DNA from: Haematobacter missouriensis
GTDB taxonomy: Bacteria; Pseudomonadota; Alphaproteobacteria; Rhodobacterales; Rhodobacteraceae
Length of the DNA: 64,000 nucleotides
Assembly (NCBI RefSeq): GCF_000740775.1
Contig: NZ_JFGS01000016.1
Location: 29,025-93,024 of the forward strand
Reading direction: 5' to 3'
How positions within the stretch are numbered: the stretch's first letter is position 1; every line of letters starts with the position of its first letter. Below are positions 1-8,868 of this stretch, piece after piece. Both the position numbers and the translations under genes were made by a program. The notes under the pieces are model-generated. The model saw nothing but the letters and a program-made list of their open reading frames with translations. It was not told the DNA's origin and searched no databases.

Positions 1-1
1 T

Positions 2-487
2 CGCGAGACGCTTGTCCAGGCGCTGACCGCTCTGGGTGGAGGCTTCTGGGTGCTGACCCCGCTTGCGACCGACCAAGGCTTCACGGTCATGGTGAACCGG
101 GGCTTCGTTCCCTCCGACCGGCGGGACGCGGCCAGCCGGAAGCAGGGAGAGGTCGCGGGCAGCACCACGGTTACAGGCCTTTTGCGAATGACCGAACCGG
201 GGGGAGGGTTCCTGCGGTCCAACGATCCGGCGGGCGACCGCTGGTATTCGCGCGACGTGACGGCCATTGCGGTGGCCCGCGGCCTGAGCGGCGCGGTTGC
301 CCCCTACTTCATCGACGCCGACGCCACGCCAAACCCCGGCGGCCTGCCGGTCGGCGGCCTGACAGTGGTGAGCTTCCCGGACAACCATCTCAGCTATGCG
401 CTGACGTGGTTCGCGCTGGCGATCGGAACGGCGGGTTGCACGATATTCGTGCTGCGGCATGAAGCCGGAAGGCGGAGGCGGGCGTGA
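2..487 (+). CDS. SURF1 family cytochrome oxidase assembly protein (5' truncated)
   Basis: The reading frame is open from the window edge, so the N-terminus lies outside. The visible 161 residues hold the SURF1 core: a VLTPL stretch, the VNRGFVP motif, a strand with GGGFLRSNDP, a WYSRDV segment, and a C-terminal membrane helix (about the last 35 residues, YALTWFALAIGTAGCTIFV) followed by a basic RHEAGRRRR tail. SURF1 proteins are inner-membrane factors that help insert heme a into cytochrome c oxidase subunit I. The stop codon overlaps the GTG start of the downstream sensor kinase by 4 nt, so the two are probably co-transcribed; cox/cta genes may lie upstream of the window, which is inference. 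Confidence 0.88.
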   Translation, partial: RETLVQALTALGGGFWVLTPLATDQGFTVMVNRGFVPSDRRDAASRKQGEVAGSTTVTGLLRMTEPGGGFLRSNDPAGDRWYSRDVTAIAVARGLSGAVAPYFIDADATPNPGGLPVGGLTVVSFPDNHLSYALTWFALAIGTAGCTIFVLRHEAGRRRRA

Positions 488-1827
488 GGCCGCCGGCAGA
501 GAGCCCGCCCACCACGCGCAAGAACATGTGGCTGCTGATCCAGCTTCGCTGGATCGCCGTAGCGGGCCAGATCGTCGCCATCTCCTTTGCCGCTTGGTTC
601 CTGCGGGTACAACTGCCGCTCGTGCCTATGTCGGCGGTCGTGGCCTGTCTCGTCCTGCTGAACGCAGCGACCATCCTCTGGCTCCGCCGGGCGGAGCGTG
701 TGCGGGGCCGCGTGGTGTTCATGGCTCTGACGCTCGACGTGCTGGCGCTGACGGCGCAGCTCGCCCTGAGCGGGGGGGCCAGCAATCCCTTCGTCACGCT
801 TTACGTGGTACAGGTGGCGCTGGGAGCGATGATGCTCCGGCCCCCTGCAGGATGGTTCCTTGTCGCGCTGACGAGCTGCCTCTTTGCGCTGCTGATCGTG
901 CTTCACCGGCCGCTGGTATTGCCCCCGGACGGGCCGTCCTTCTTCAAGCTTTATGTCGCGGGCATGTTCGTCGGCCTGACGCTGGACGCGGTACTCGTCG
1001 TCGCCTTCCTGACGCGGGTGGCAGCGAACCTGCGGCAGAGCGATGCCCGCGTGGCCCGCCTTCGCCAGCAGGCGGCGGAAGAGGACCACATCGTCCGCAT
1101 GGGCTTGCTGGCCTCCGGCGCGGCGCATGAGCTCTCAACGCCCCTTGCCTCCATCTCCGTCATTCTGGGGGACTGGCGGCGGATGCCGAAGCTCTCCGAC
1201 GATCCCGAACTCCGGCAGGAGATCGAGACGATGCGCAGCTCGGTCGATCGCTGCAAGGCGATCATCACCGGTATCCTGATGACCTCCGGCGCCGCGCGGG
1301 GCGAGGGGACGGAGCTGACCACCGTTCACAGCTTCGTTGCCCGCATCTCGCGCGACTGGCAATCCGCGCATCCCGGCGTCATGCTGGAGCGTCACAACGA
1401 TTTCGGCGAAGATGTCGGCATCGTATCCGATACGACGCTTCGGCAGATCGTGATGAACGTTCTCGACAACGCGGTGGAGGCGTCGCCAGATTGGGTGGGG
1501 CTCGATGTGCGGCGGGAAGGGGCGATGCTGCTCCTTCGTGTCATGGACCGCGGTCCGGGTTTTTCATCGCGGATGCTTGACGAATTCGGTCGTCCCTATC
1601 AAAGCACCAAGGGACGGCAGGGGCGTGGCCTGGGATTGTTTCTCGTGGTGAACGCCATACGCAAGCTCGGCGGATCGGTATCCGCCGGGAACCGGCCGGA
1701 GGGCGGGGCGGAAGTGACGTTGCGGTTGCCCCTGCATCTCCTCAGCGCCGAGGACGAGGATGACAATGACGGAGACTGGTCAGACGGGGAGTGGGACGGA
1801 GGAGACGATCCTTCTGATCGAGGATGA
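484..1827 (+). CDS. regB: Redox sensor histidine kinase RegB/PrrB
   Basis: 447-residue membrane kinase of the global redox two-component system (RegBA/PrrBA) that adjusts respiration, photosynthesis and carbon/nitrogen fixation genes to oxygen and ubiquinone redox state. Six hydrophobic segments fill residues about 15-180, with the quinone-binding motif GGASNPF at 97-103. The H-box AAHELSTPLASI places the phospho-accepting His at about 215, and the redox-active Cys of the family is kept at about 257 (SVDRCKAII). N-box (NVLDNAVEAS), DRGPGF and GRGLGLFLV ATP-binding motifs follow. It starts at GTG 484 in a GTGA overlap with the SURF1 stop. It overlaps regA by about 60 nt. The acidic tail (DEDDNDGDWSDGEWDGGDD) is encoded in the overlap zone. 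Confidence 0.95.
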   Translation: MRPPAESPPTTRKNMWLLIQLRWIAVAGQIVAISFAAWFLRVQLPLVPMSAVVACLVLLNAATILWLRRAERVRGRVVFMALTLDVLALTAQLALSGGASNPFVTLYVVQVALGAMMLRPPAGWFLVALTSCLFALLIVLHRPLVLPPDGPSFFKLYVAGMFVGLTLDAVLVVAFLTRVAANLRQSDARVARLRQQAAEEDHIVRMGLLASGAAHELSTPLASISVILGDWRRMPKLSDDPELRQEIETMRSSVDRCKAIITGILMTSGAARGEGTELTTVHSFVARISRDWQSAHPGVMLERHNDFGEDVGIVSDTTLRQIVMNVLDNAVEASPDWVGLDVRREGAMLLLRVMDRGPGFSSRMLDEFGRPYQSTKGRQGRGLGLFLVVNAIRKLGGSVSAGNRPEGGAEVTLRLPLHLLSAEDEDDNDGDWSDGEWDGGDDPSDRG

Positions 1828-2323
1828 CCCCGATTTTGCGGCGACCCTGAAGAAATCGCTGGAACGGCGCGGCATGACCGTCTTCCATTCACACGGGATG
1901 GAGGATCTTGAGCAGGTGCTCGCCGCGCATCGGCCCGCCCGCGCCGTGGTGGATCTCAAGCTTTCTGGCGGCTCGGGCCTTGTCTGCGTCGATCACCTTC
2001 ATCGCCGTGACCCGGAGATGCAGATCGTCGTCCTCACCGGTTTCGCCAGCATCGCGACAGCGGTCGAAGCGATCAAACTGGGCGCCTGCCACTATCTGAC
2101 GAAGCCCGCGAACACCGATGAAATCCTTGATGCCTTCGTACGGGGAACGGGGGATCCGGGGGTGGAGTTGTCCACCCAGCCCTCCTCCATCAAGACACTG
2201 GAATGGGAACGCATCCACGAAACGCTGGTCGCGACGGGATTCAACATCTCGGAAACCGCGCGGCGGTTGGGGATGCATCGCCGGACGCTGGCGCGCAAGC
2301 TGGAGAAGCGTCAGGTTCGCTGA
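1766..2323 (+). CDS. regA: Response regulator RegA/PrrA
   Basis: 185-residue partner of RegB: an N-terminal receiver domain with acidic pair EDD and phospho-acceptor Asp in AVVDLKLSGG, the conserved T (VVLTGFAS) and K (YLTKPA), a Pro-poor linker, and a C-terminal Fis-type helix-turn-helix (NISETARRLGMHRRTLARKL). Two ATG codons are possible, 1760 and 1766. I chose 1766 because GAGGA lies 5 nt upstream and because it puts the phospho-acceptor at residue 63, the position known for Rhodobacter RegA. The start lies inside the end of regB, indicating translational coupling. Kinase and regulator are collinear here and follow SURF1. Confidence 0.93.
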   Translation: MTETGQTGSGTEETILLIEDDPDFAATLKKSLERRGMTVFHSHGMEDLEQVLAAHRPARAVVDLKLSGGSGLVCVDHLHRRDPEMQIVVLTGFASIATAVEAIKLGACHYLTKPANTDEILDAFVRGTGDPGVELSTQPSSIKTLEWERIHETLVATGFNISETARRLGMHRRTLARKLEKRQVR

Positions 2324-2440
2324 CCGGCTATTCTGCAACGGCGGCGTGGTCGCCCGTGGCATCGGCCGTCTTGCCTGTTGGCATCGCGGGTCGCGCACGT
2401 CATTCTCCCTCGAAATCGAACGTCATGTGAACGGATTGCA

Positions 2441-3619
2441 ATGAACCGCCCGGCCCGAGAGGTTGATACCGTTTTTTCCCAGCCGGTTCGGCAGGTTCTG
2501 TTCATGGTCATCGCCCTGCTGCTGGTCGCAGCGGGTGCATGGATGATCCACCGGGAGGTGTCGGAGGTCTTCCGGGCGAATGTCTGGCTGAACGGCTCCA
2601 TCCTGTTCGTGTTCCTCGTCGGGGTTGTGGCCTGCTTCTGGCAGGTGGGTCAGCTCATGGCGGCGGTGAATTGGATCGAGGGATTTGCGCACAACCGCCC
2701 GGGCTACGTCGCCTCCCGCCCGCCGAAACTGCTGGTGCCGCTTGCCACGCTTCTGGGGCAGCGCACGCCGGGGGCGGGGCGGCTTCAGCTCTCTTCAACC
2801 TCCGCGCGCTCCATTCTGGAATCGGTCGGCGCGCGGATGGAGGAGATGCGGGACATCACTCGCTATCTTGGCAACCTGCTGATCTTTCTGGGGTTGCTCG
2901 GCACTTTCTTCGGCCTCGCCACCACGGTTCCCGCGGTCGTGCGGACCATCGGCGCACTCAGCCCCCAGCCGGGGGAGGAAAGCCTCGCAGTGTTCGGCCG
3001 GCTCATGCAGGGGCTGAACTCGCAGCTTGGTGGGATGGGGACGGCGTTCGCATCCTCGCTGCTCGGCCTGTCCGGATCGCTGGTCATCGGGCTTCTGGAG
3101 ATCTTCGCCAGCCACGGACAGAACCGCTTTTACAGCGAGCTTGAGGACTGGCTCTCCTCCATGACGCGCATCGGTATTGCCTCTGGCGATGACGGGTCCA
3201 TAAGTCAGGAGGCTGTGGGGGGACTGATCGACCATCTGTCCGACCAGATGGACGCACTGACCCAGCTTTACGCACAGGCGGAGCAGCGGCGGAGCCTGCT
3301 TGACCAACGTATCGGGCTGCTGGCCGAATCCGTGGATCGCCTGACCCGCAAGCTGGAGGGGGAGGCGGGCACGATGGGCGCGCTCACCCGGTTGACGGAG
3401 GGGCAGGAGCGGCTGGTCGGCGCCCTTGCCCAGCGTGAGGAAACCGGCGCGCTGGATGCCGAAAGCCGTATGCGGCTGCGGTCCATGGATGTGCAGCTTC
3501 TGAAGATTCTCGAAGAATTGTCCGCGGGGCGGCAGGAGACGCTCTATGATCTCCGCAGCGACCTTGCCGCACTCGCATCGGCGGTGCGGGGTCTGGGCTC
3601 CGACCAGCGGAGGGGGTGA
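2441..3619 (+). CDS. MotA/TolQ/ExbB-like membrane protein with coiled-coil tail
   Basis: 392 residues. Hydrophobic helices occur near 20-37, 52-70, 145-167 and 200-223. The third pair carries the family signature: LGLLGTFFGLATTVP and, further on, GMGTAFASSLLGLSGS. This is the pattern of ion-channel stator proteins of the MotA/TolQ/ExbB superfamily. After the last helix comes a long region (about 240-390) rich in Glu, Arg, Leu and Gln that should form coiled coil in the cytoplasm. The start at ATG 2441 was preferred to an upstream in-frame codon at 2378 because the extra residues look like intergenic DNA. The next gene starts on its stop codon and encodes the expected MotB-like partner. Exact function unknown; not a flagellar motA by context. 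Confidence 0.75.
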   Translation: MNRPAREVDTVFSQPVRQVLFMVIALLLVAAGAWMIHREVSEVFRANVWLNGSILFVFLVGVVACFWQVGQLMAAVNWIEGFAHNRPGYVASRPPKLLVPLATLLGQRTPGAGRLQLSSTSARSILESVGARMEEMRDITRYLGNLLIFLGLLGTFFGLATTVPAVVRTIGALSPQPGEESLAVFGRLMQGLNSQLGGMGTAFASSLLGLSGSLVIGLLEIFASHGQNRFYSELEDWLSSMTRIGIASGDDGSISQEAVGGLIDHLSDQMDALTQLYAQAEQRRSLLDQRIGLLAESVDRLTRKLEGEAGTMGALTRLTEGQERLVGALAQREETGALDAESRMRLRSMDVQLLKILEELSAGRQETLYDLRSDLAALASAVRGLGSDQRRG

Positions 3620-5133
3620 TGGCGTTCTCGCGCGGGCGCACACGATTTGAAACCAACGTCTGGCCGGGTTTCGTGGACGCGATGACCTCGCTCCTCATGG
3701 TCATCATGTTCGTGCTGTCGATCTTCATGATCGTGATGTTCGTGTTGCAGGATCGGGTCAGCAGCCAGGATTCGGAGCTGGAGGCGCTGACGGGCGAAGT
3801 GGCCCAGCTGTCGCGCGCGCTCAACGTTTCCGAACGCCGGGGACAGGTGCTTGAAGGTACGCTGGCGGAGCGGCAAGGGGCGCTGGATGCCGCGACCGGC
3901 CGCATCACCGACTTCGAGGCGCAGGTCGCCGCTTTGATCGCCGCGCGGGATCAGGCGCAGACCTCTCTCGCAACGGTGGAGGGAGAGAAGCGGGAGCTTC
4001 TGTCCGCGCAGGAAGCGTTGAACCTTGCGCTCGCCGAGGCCCGGCAGGAGGTCGATGCGGGGCAGGAGGCCGCCCGGCTGGCGGCTGCCCGGCGGGAGGC
4101 GCTAGAGGCGCTTGTTGCCGATCTTCGGGCAAAGGGAGAGGCGGATGCGGCGCGCCTCTCGGAGGCGGAAGTCCAACGACTGACGGAGTCGGAGGCCGCC
4201 GCGGCGCTTCGTGAGCGGTTGAAGAGCGCCGATGCGGAACTGACGGCCATGACGCTCGCACTTGAGGAGCAGCGCAAACGGGCAGAGGAAACCCTGACCC
4301 TGCTCGCCGCCGCGGAAGCTGCACGCGACGCGGCAACGGCGGAGGCGACCCGGGAACTCACCGAAGCCGAGCGGCGCGCGGGCCTGCTTGCCGCCGCCAA
4401 CTCGGCGCTCGCAGGCCAGCAGGCGCAGGGAGCTGAGGATGCCCGCCGGGTTGCCGCCCTGAATGAACAGGTGGCGGCGTTGCGCGCACAACTCGGCTCC
4501 TTGCAGGCCGTGCTCGATGCCTCCGGGGAGAAGACGCGTGAGGCGGATGTGCGTATCGAAACGCTCGGTGGGCAGCTCAATGTCGCGCTGGCACAGGTCG
4601 CTGAAGAGCAGCGGCGGCGGGCTGAACTCGAAGCGGCGGAGCGGGCCCGGCTTGCGGCGGAAGCCGAACGACTGGAACGCTACAGCTCGGAATTCTTCGG
4701 CAAGCTGCGCGATGTTCTGCAGGGGAGAGCCGGTGTTCGCATTGTGGGGGATCGCTTCGTCTTCTCCTCAGAAGTTCTGTTCCAGCCAGGTTCGGATACC
4801 CTGGCACCCGAAGGACGCTCGCAGATCGCGAGAGTTGCATCGATTCTGAAGGATGTCTCGCATGAAATCCCGCCGGGCATCGACTGGATCCTCCGGGTGG
4901 ACGGCCATACCGACGATACGCCGCTTTCAGGGACGGGACAGTTTCGCGACAACTGGGAGCTGAGCCAAGCACGGGCGCTGTCGGTGGTGCGCTACATGGT
5001 CAACGATCTCGGATTTCCACCGGAACGTCTGGCCGCGACGGGATTTGGTGAATTTCGTCCTGTGGCGAGCGGCAATTCACCAGAAGCGCGGGCGCAGAAC
5101 CGCCGGATCGAGTTGAAACTCACCGAGCGTTGA
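3619..5133 (+). CDS. MotB/OmpA-like peptidoglycan-binding protein with long coiled coil
   Basis: 504 residues. A single N-terminal membrane helix follows FVDAMTSLLMV; the Asp at about residue 20 sits where MotB has its proton-carrying Asp. Residues about 50-355 are an Ala/Glu/Arg/Leu-rich coiled coil, unusually long. The last 140 residues are an OmpA/MotB C-terminal domain (FSSEVLFQPGSDTLAPEG, VDGHTDDTPL, NWELSQARA, RLAATGFGEFRP, NRRIELKL), which binds peptidoglycan. The ATG overlaps the upstream stop (TGATG) and has AGGGGG just before it. With the preceding protein it should form an ion-driven membrane complex tied to the cell wall. Flagellar genes and Zorya-type effector genes are absent nearby, so the cargo or output is unknown. 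Confidence 0.78.
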   Translation: MAFSRGRTRFETNVWPGFVDAMTSLLMVIMFVLSIFMIVMFVLQDRVSSQDSELEALTGEVAQLSRALNVSERRGQVLEGTLAERQGALDAATGRITDFEAQVAALIAARDQAQTSLATVEGEKRELLSAQEALNLALAEARQEVDAGQEAARLAAARREALEALVADLRAKGEADAARLSEAEVQRLTESEAAAALRERLKSADAELTAMTLALEEQRKRAEETLTLLAAAEAARDAATAEATRELTEAERRAGLLAAANSALAGQQAQGAEDARRVAALNEQVAALRAQLGSLQAVLDASGEKTREADVRIETLGGQLNVALAQVAEEQRRRAELEAAERARLAAEAERLERYSSEFFGKLRDVLQGRAGVRIVGDRFVFSSEVLFQPGSDTLAPEGRSQIARVASILKDVSHEIPPGIDWILRVDGHTDDTPLSGTGQFRDNWELSQARALSVVRYMVNDLGFPPERLAATGFGEFRPVASGNSPEARAQNRRIELKLTER

Positions 5134-5480
5134 GCCAGAGGGCGAGCTTCGCTTTGCGGTGCCGGCGTGTGGAGGCGCGCGCCAGCAACAGAATGACATT
5201 TCTCCCACTCGCATCCCGCTGGGGCACGGTGTCGCCCTGCGGAACCGTGCCAAGGGAGATTCAGGCATCTCCACGACCTAATGAAAAAGGCTTTCAGGTC
5301 TGCGTTGAGGGGTGATCGTCCGCAATCCAAAGATATTCAGCCGGGAATTCACACGGTTCTGGTCGTCCTGAAGTCGATTTCCGATTTGCGGAGCATTAAA
5401 TTTCAGGACTTGTCAGCACCCTTCCAAACTCAGCAAAGAAAAAGGCCCCGCTGCGCAGCGGGGCCTTTCATTGATCGGGC
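5134..5480. other. Intergenic stretch without a gene
   Basis: About 350 bp between the MotB/OmpA-like gene and the convergent clpA gene. Apart from the strong palindromic terminator at 5441-5468 I see no coding pattern, RNA gene or clear promoter. Base composition is less GC-rich than in the flanking genes. Confidence 0.6.
5441..5468 (-). terminator. Palindromic intrinsic terminator of clpA
   Basis: A perfect 14+14 palindrome: AAAGGCCCCGCTGC followed by its reverse complement. It lies 13 bp beyond the clpA stop codon and ends in T runs on either strand, so it can also stop transcripts arriving from the plus strand. Confidence 0.85.
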
Positions 5481-7829
5481 TTATTCCGCTGTCAGAAGCG
5501 GCGGCTTGTTGCCTGTGAGCCGGGGGCGCGACGGCTCCTCGATCTCCAAGGAGATGGTGTCGTCCTTGACCGCGATCTTGACCACTCCACCCTTGGCGAG
5601 CCGACCAAAGAGCAACTCCTCCGCCAACGGCTTCTTGATGTGCTCCTGAATCACCCGACCGAGCGGGCGGGCGCCCATCTTGTCGTCGTAACCCTTTTCC
5701 GCCAGCCAGTCGGCGGCGGCTGGCGTAAGTTCGATATGCACGCCACGATCCATCAGCTGGGCTTCGAGCTGCAGAACGAACTTTTCGACGACTTGCAGGA
5801 TCACCTCGCGCGGCAGCGGTGCGAAGGAAATCACTGCATCCAGTCGGTTGCGGAATTCCGGCGTGAAGGTCCGCTCGATGGCTGCCGTATCTTCCCCTTC
5901 CCGACGCTCGCGATTGAAGCCGATGGCCGCCTTCGCCTGCTCCGAGGCCCCGGCGTTCGAGGTCATGATCAGGATCACGTTGCGGAAGTCCACCTGCCGA
6001 CCATTGTGGTCGGTGAGTTTGCCGTGATCCATCACCTGCAACAGGATGTTGTAGACATCCGGGTGCGCCTTCTCCATCTCGTCCAGAAGCAGCACGCAAT
6101 GCGGGTGCTGGTCCACGCCATCGGTCAGCATGCCACCCTGATCGAAGCCGACATAGCCCGGAGGCGCGCCGATCAGCCGGGAAACCGCATGTTTCTCCAT
6201 ATATTCCGACATGTCGAAGCGCAGCAATTCGACGCCAAGTGTATTGGCGAGCTGTTTGGCCACCTCCGTCTTGCCGACACCGGTCGGACCCGCGAACAGG
6301 TAGTTGCCGATAGGCTTCTCCGGCTCCCGCAGGCCCGCGCGGGCCAGCTTGATCGCGGAGGACAGTGCCTCGATCGCCTTGTCCTGACCGAAGACCACGC
6401 GCTTGAGGGTCTTTTCCAGGTCGCGCAGCACTTCCGCATCGTCCTTGGAGACGCTTTTCGGGGGGATACGGGCGATCTTTGCCACGACGGCCTCGATCTC
6501 CTTGGCGCTGATCGTCTTGCGGCGGCGTGACTCGGGCAGCAGGTGCTGGGCGGCACCTGCCTCGTCGATCACGTCGATCGCCTTGTCGGGCAGTTTGCGG
6601 TCATGGATATAACGCGCGGAGAGCTCAACGGCCGTTTTGATCGCATCCGCGGTATAGCGGATGTCATGATGCTCCTCGAAGTAGGGTTTCAGGCCCATGA
6701 GGATCTTGATCGTGTCGGGCACGGAGGGCTCGTTCACGTCGATCTTCTGGAACCGCCGCGACAGCGCCCGGTCCTTCTCGAAATGCTGGCGGAACTCCTT
6801 GTATGTGGTAGAGCCCATGCAACGCAGCCGCCCGCCCTGAAGCGCGGGTTTCAGCAGGTTGGAAGCATCCATCGCGCCGCCGGAGGTGGCGCCCGCGCCG
6901 ATTACGGTATGGATCTCGTCGATGAACAGGATCGCGTCGGGGTGATCTTCCATCTCCTTGACCACGGCCTTCAGCCGCTCCTCGAAATCCCCGCGGTAGC
7001 GGGTTCCGGCGAGCAACGCGCCCATATCGAGCGAGAAGATCGTGGCGGAAGCCAGAATGTCAGGCGTCTCTCCTTCGACGATCTTCCAGGCGAGTCCTTC
7101 GGCGATAGCGGTCTTGCCAACTCCGGGGTCCCCGACGAGAAGCGGGTTGTTCTTGCGGCGTCGGCAGAGCACCTGGATGCAGCGCTCGACTTCCCCCTCC
7201 CGGCCGATCAGCGGATCGACATCGCCCTTCCGCGCCTTGGCGTTCAGGTCAACACAGTATTTCGCAAGCGCGGATTCGCGCGACTCACCCCCGGAATTCC
7301 CCGAGGTGGAACCGGATTGGGACGACGTGTTCTGTTCCTCCTCATGATCGCTGGTTCCGGTGATGGGGCGTGTCTCGCCGAAGGAAGGATCCTTGGCCAC
7401 GCCATGGGCGATGAAGTTGACCGCGTCGTAACGGGTCATGTCCTGCTCCTGCAGGAAGAAGGCCGCGTTCGATTCGCGTTCGGCAAAGATCGCGACCAGA
7501 ACATTCGCCCCTGTCACTTCTGTCCGCCCGGAGGACTGGACATGGATGGCCGCTCGCTGGATCACACGCTGGAAGGCCGCGGTCGGCACCGCCTCCGAGC
7601 CTTCGATATCGGTCACGAGCGTAGAAAGATCGTCGTCGATGAAGTCGGTGAGCGTCCGGCGGAGTTCCTCAAGATCAACACTGCAGGCCCTCATCACCCG
7701 GGAGGCGTCGGGTTCGTCGATCAACGCCAGCAAGAGGTGCTCCAGCGTTGCGAGTTCGTGGCGCCGCGCGTTGGCCAGCGCCAGCGCAGCATGGATTGCT
7801 TGCTCGAGGGTGGTCGAAAAAGAAGGCAC
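5481..7829 (-). CDS. clpA: ATP-dependent Clp protease ATP-binding subunit ClpA
   Basis: 782 residues. AAA+ unfoldase that feeds substrates to ClpP. Order: Clp N-domain (1-145), a Ser/Gly/Glu-rich linker (about 150-185), first AAA module with Walker A GDPGVGKT (233-240) and Walker B LFIDEIH, second module with GPTGVGKT and LLLDEME, and the ClpP-docking AIGF loop. The start is GTG 7829, giving MPSFSTTLEQ, the usual ClpA N-terminus; AGGAG lies 8-12 nt upstream. A longer in-frame reading to 8252 runs antisense through gloB and has no ClpA-like residues, so it is rejected. No clpS gene directly precedes it, although clpS is commonly next to clpA. Confidence 0.96.
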   Translation of the reverse strand: MPSFSTTLEQAIHAALALANARRHELATLEHLLLALIDEPDASRVMRACSVDLEELRRTLTDFIDDDLSTLVTDIEGSEAVPTAAFQRVIQRAAIHVQSSGRTEVTGANVLVAIFAERESNAAFFLQEQDMTRYDAVNFIAHGVAKDPSFGETRPITGTSDHEEEQNTSSQSGSTSGNSGGESRESALAKYCVDLNAKARKGDVDPLIGREGEVERCIQVLCRRRKNNPLLVGDPGVGKTAIAEGLAWKIVEGETPDILASATIFSLDMGALLAGTRYRGDFEERLKAVVKEMEDHPDAILFIDEIHTVIGAGATSGGAMDASNLLKPALQGGRLRCMGSTTYKEFRQHFEKDRALSRRFQKIDVNEPSVPDTIKILMGLKPYFEEHHDIRYTADAIKTAVELSARYIHDRKLPDKAIDVIDEAGAAQHLLPESRRRKTISAKEIEAVVAKIARIPPKSVSKDDAEVLRDLEKTLKRVVFGQDKAIEALSSAIKLARAGLREPEKPIGNYLFAGPTGVGKTEVAKQLANTLGVELLRFDMSEYMEKHAVSRLIGAPPGYVGFDQGGMLTDGVDQHPHCVLLLDEMEKAHPDVYNILLQVMDHGKLTDHNGRQVDFRNVILIMTSNAGASEQAKAAIGFNRERREGEDTAAIERTFTPEFRNRLDAVISFAPLPREVILQVVEKFVLQLEAQLMDRGVHIELTPAAADWLAEKGYDDKMGARPLGRVIQEHIKKPLAEELLFGRLAKGGVVKIAVKDDTISLEIEEPSRPRLTGNKPPLLTAE

Positions 7830-7921
7830 GGGCCGTGCTCCTGTCCTTGAGGGTCGGAGGTGGGGCGGACCCCGCTCCAACCGTGTCCCCATATCCTTAA
7901 AGTTCGGTGTTCGAGGCCGCG

Positions 7922-7928
7922 CTTCAAG
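7922..7928 (-). promoter_or_regulatory. Possible heat-shock-type -35 element before clpA
   Basis: On the minus strand CTTGAAG lies about 95 nt upstream of the clpA start, matching the sigma-32 -35 consensus CTTGAAA. The matching -10 element is not clear (TTTAAGGATAT lies about 20 nt further), so this is a weak call. Confidence 0.25.
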
Positions 7929-8031
7929 TTTTTTCTGTGAGATTCCGCCCGATCCCCGCGCAGTTGCGACAAATGTGATCGGAAAGGCTCCTCCCATGTT
8001 CCGACCGGATGACCGGTCGTCCCGGAATCGC

Positions 8032-8802
8032 TCAGAATGCGTCCTTTCTGCGCCTGATTTCGGCAAAAACTTCCGCATCTTCTGCATCGCTCTCGAACCC
8101 GAGCTTGCGTCTGATGCCAGCCTCGCCGGGCCGCAGGAAAGGATTGGTTGCGAGTTCTTCCGAGAGCGTCGAGGGTACGGTCGGTTGCATTCGCGCACGC
8201 AGAGCCGCCACCTCGGTCTCTCGCGATCTAAGCATTCCGTTCTCAGGTTCAATGGTTAGCGCAAACGCGATGTTGCCGGTCGTGTATTCGTGACCGGAAT
8301 AAACGCGCGTTTCCGGCGGCAGCGATATGAGCTTCGTCAGGCTTTTCCACATCATCGCGGGTGTTCCCTCGAAAAGCCGGCCGCAACCGCAGGCCATGAG
8401 GCTGTCCGCGGAAAAGAGCGCCCCCGTCTGCGGAAAATGGAATGCGACATGTCCCACGGTATGTCCGGAGACGTCGATCACCCGGCCCTCTTCTCCACCG
8501 ACACGAACCGTGTCGCCCTCCGTCACCGCGATGTCGAGGGCGGGGAGGCGGTGGCGGTCGGCGGCAGCGCCGATTACACGCGCATTGGTGGCCGCCCGAA
8601 GCTCATCGACCCCCTGAACGTGATCGGGGTGGTGGTGGGTAAGCAGGATCGTGGACAGCTGCCAACCCCGCTCTTCAAGGGCGCGGAGAATCGGCGCCGC
8701 TTCCGGCACATCCACTACGGCGGTGTCTCCGGTCGCGGCGTCATGCAGCAGGTAGGCGTAATTGTCGCTTAGGCAGGGGATTGTGACGATGTCGAGGGTC
8801 AT
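8032..8802 (-). CDS. gloB: Hydroxyacylglutathione hydrolase (glyoxalase II)
   Basis: 256 residues, normal length for the family. It hydrolyses S-lactoylglutathione to glutathione and lactate, the second step of methylglyoxal detoxification. The metallo-beta-lactamase fold is shown by THHHPDH (55-61), the metal ligands in SGHTVGH, the Asp in LFSADSLM, and YSGHEYT. The C-terminal part carries the glutathione-binding region ending [16 protein letters not shown]. The ATG at 8802 is divergent from the methyltransferase-like gene (about 65 bp apart). It lies upstream of clpA in the same direction with a gap of about 200 bp. Confidence 0.95.
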   Translation of the reverse strand: MTLDIVTIPCLSDNYAYLLHDAATGDTAVVDVPEAAPILRALEERGWQLSTILLTHHHPDHVQGVDELRAATNARVIGAAADRHRLPALDIAVTEGDTVRVGGEEGRVIDVSGHTVGHVAFHFPQTGALFSADSLMACGCGRLFEGTPAMMWKSLTKLISLPPETRVYSGHEYTTGNIAFALTIEPENGMLRSRETEVAALRARMQPTVPSTLSEELATNPFLRPGEAGIRRKLGFESDAEDAEVFAEIRRRKDAF

Positions 8803-8868
8803 GGTGTTTCCTTGTGGCTCGGCTATCTTGCGGTCATGGCCAAGCTAATCGCTGATACTGCGGAAACA

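Noticed and set aside
2441..5133. Zorya defence system
   Set aside because: The MotA/MotB-like pair is present, but no ZorC/ZorD or ZorE-like gene is adjacent, and neighbours are housekeeping genes.
6543..7850. 435-codon open frame antisense to clpA
   Set aside because: Shadow of a well-supported AAA+ gene.
7830..8252. N-terminal extension of clpA by 141 residues
   Set aside because: It overlaps gloB, lacks ClpA-like sequence, and GTG 7829 gives the standard N-terminus.
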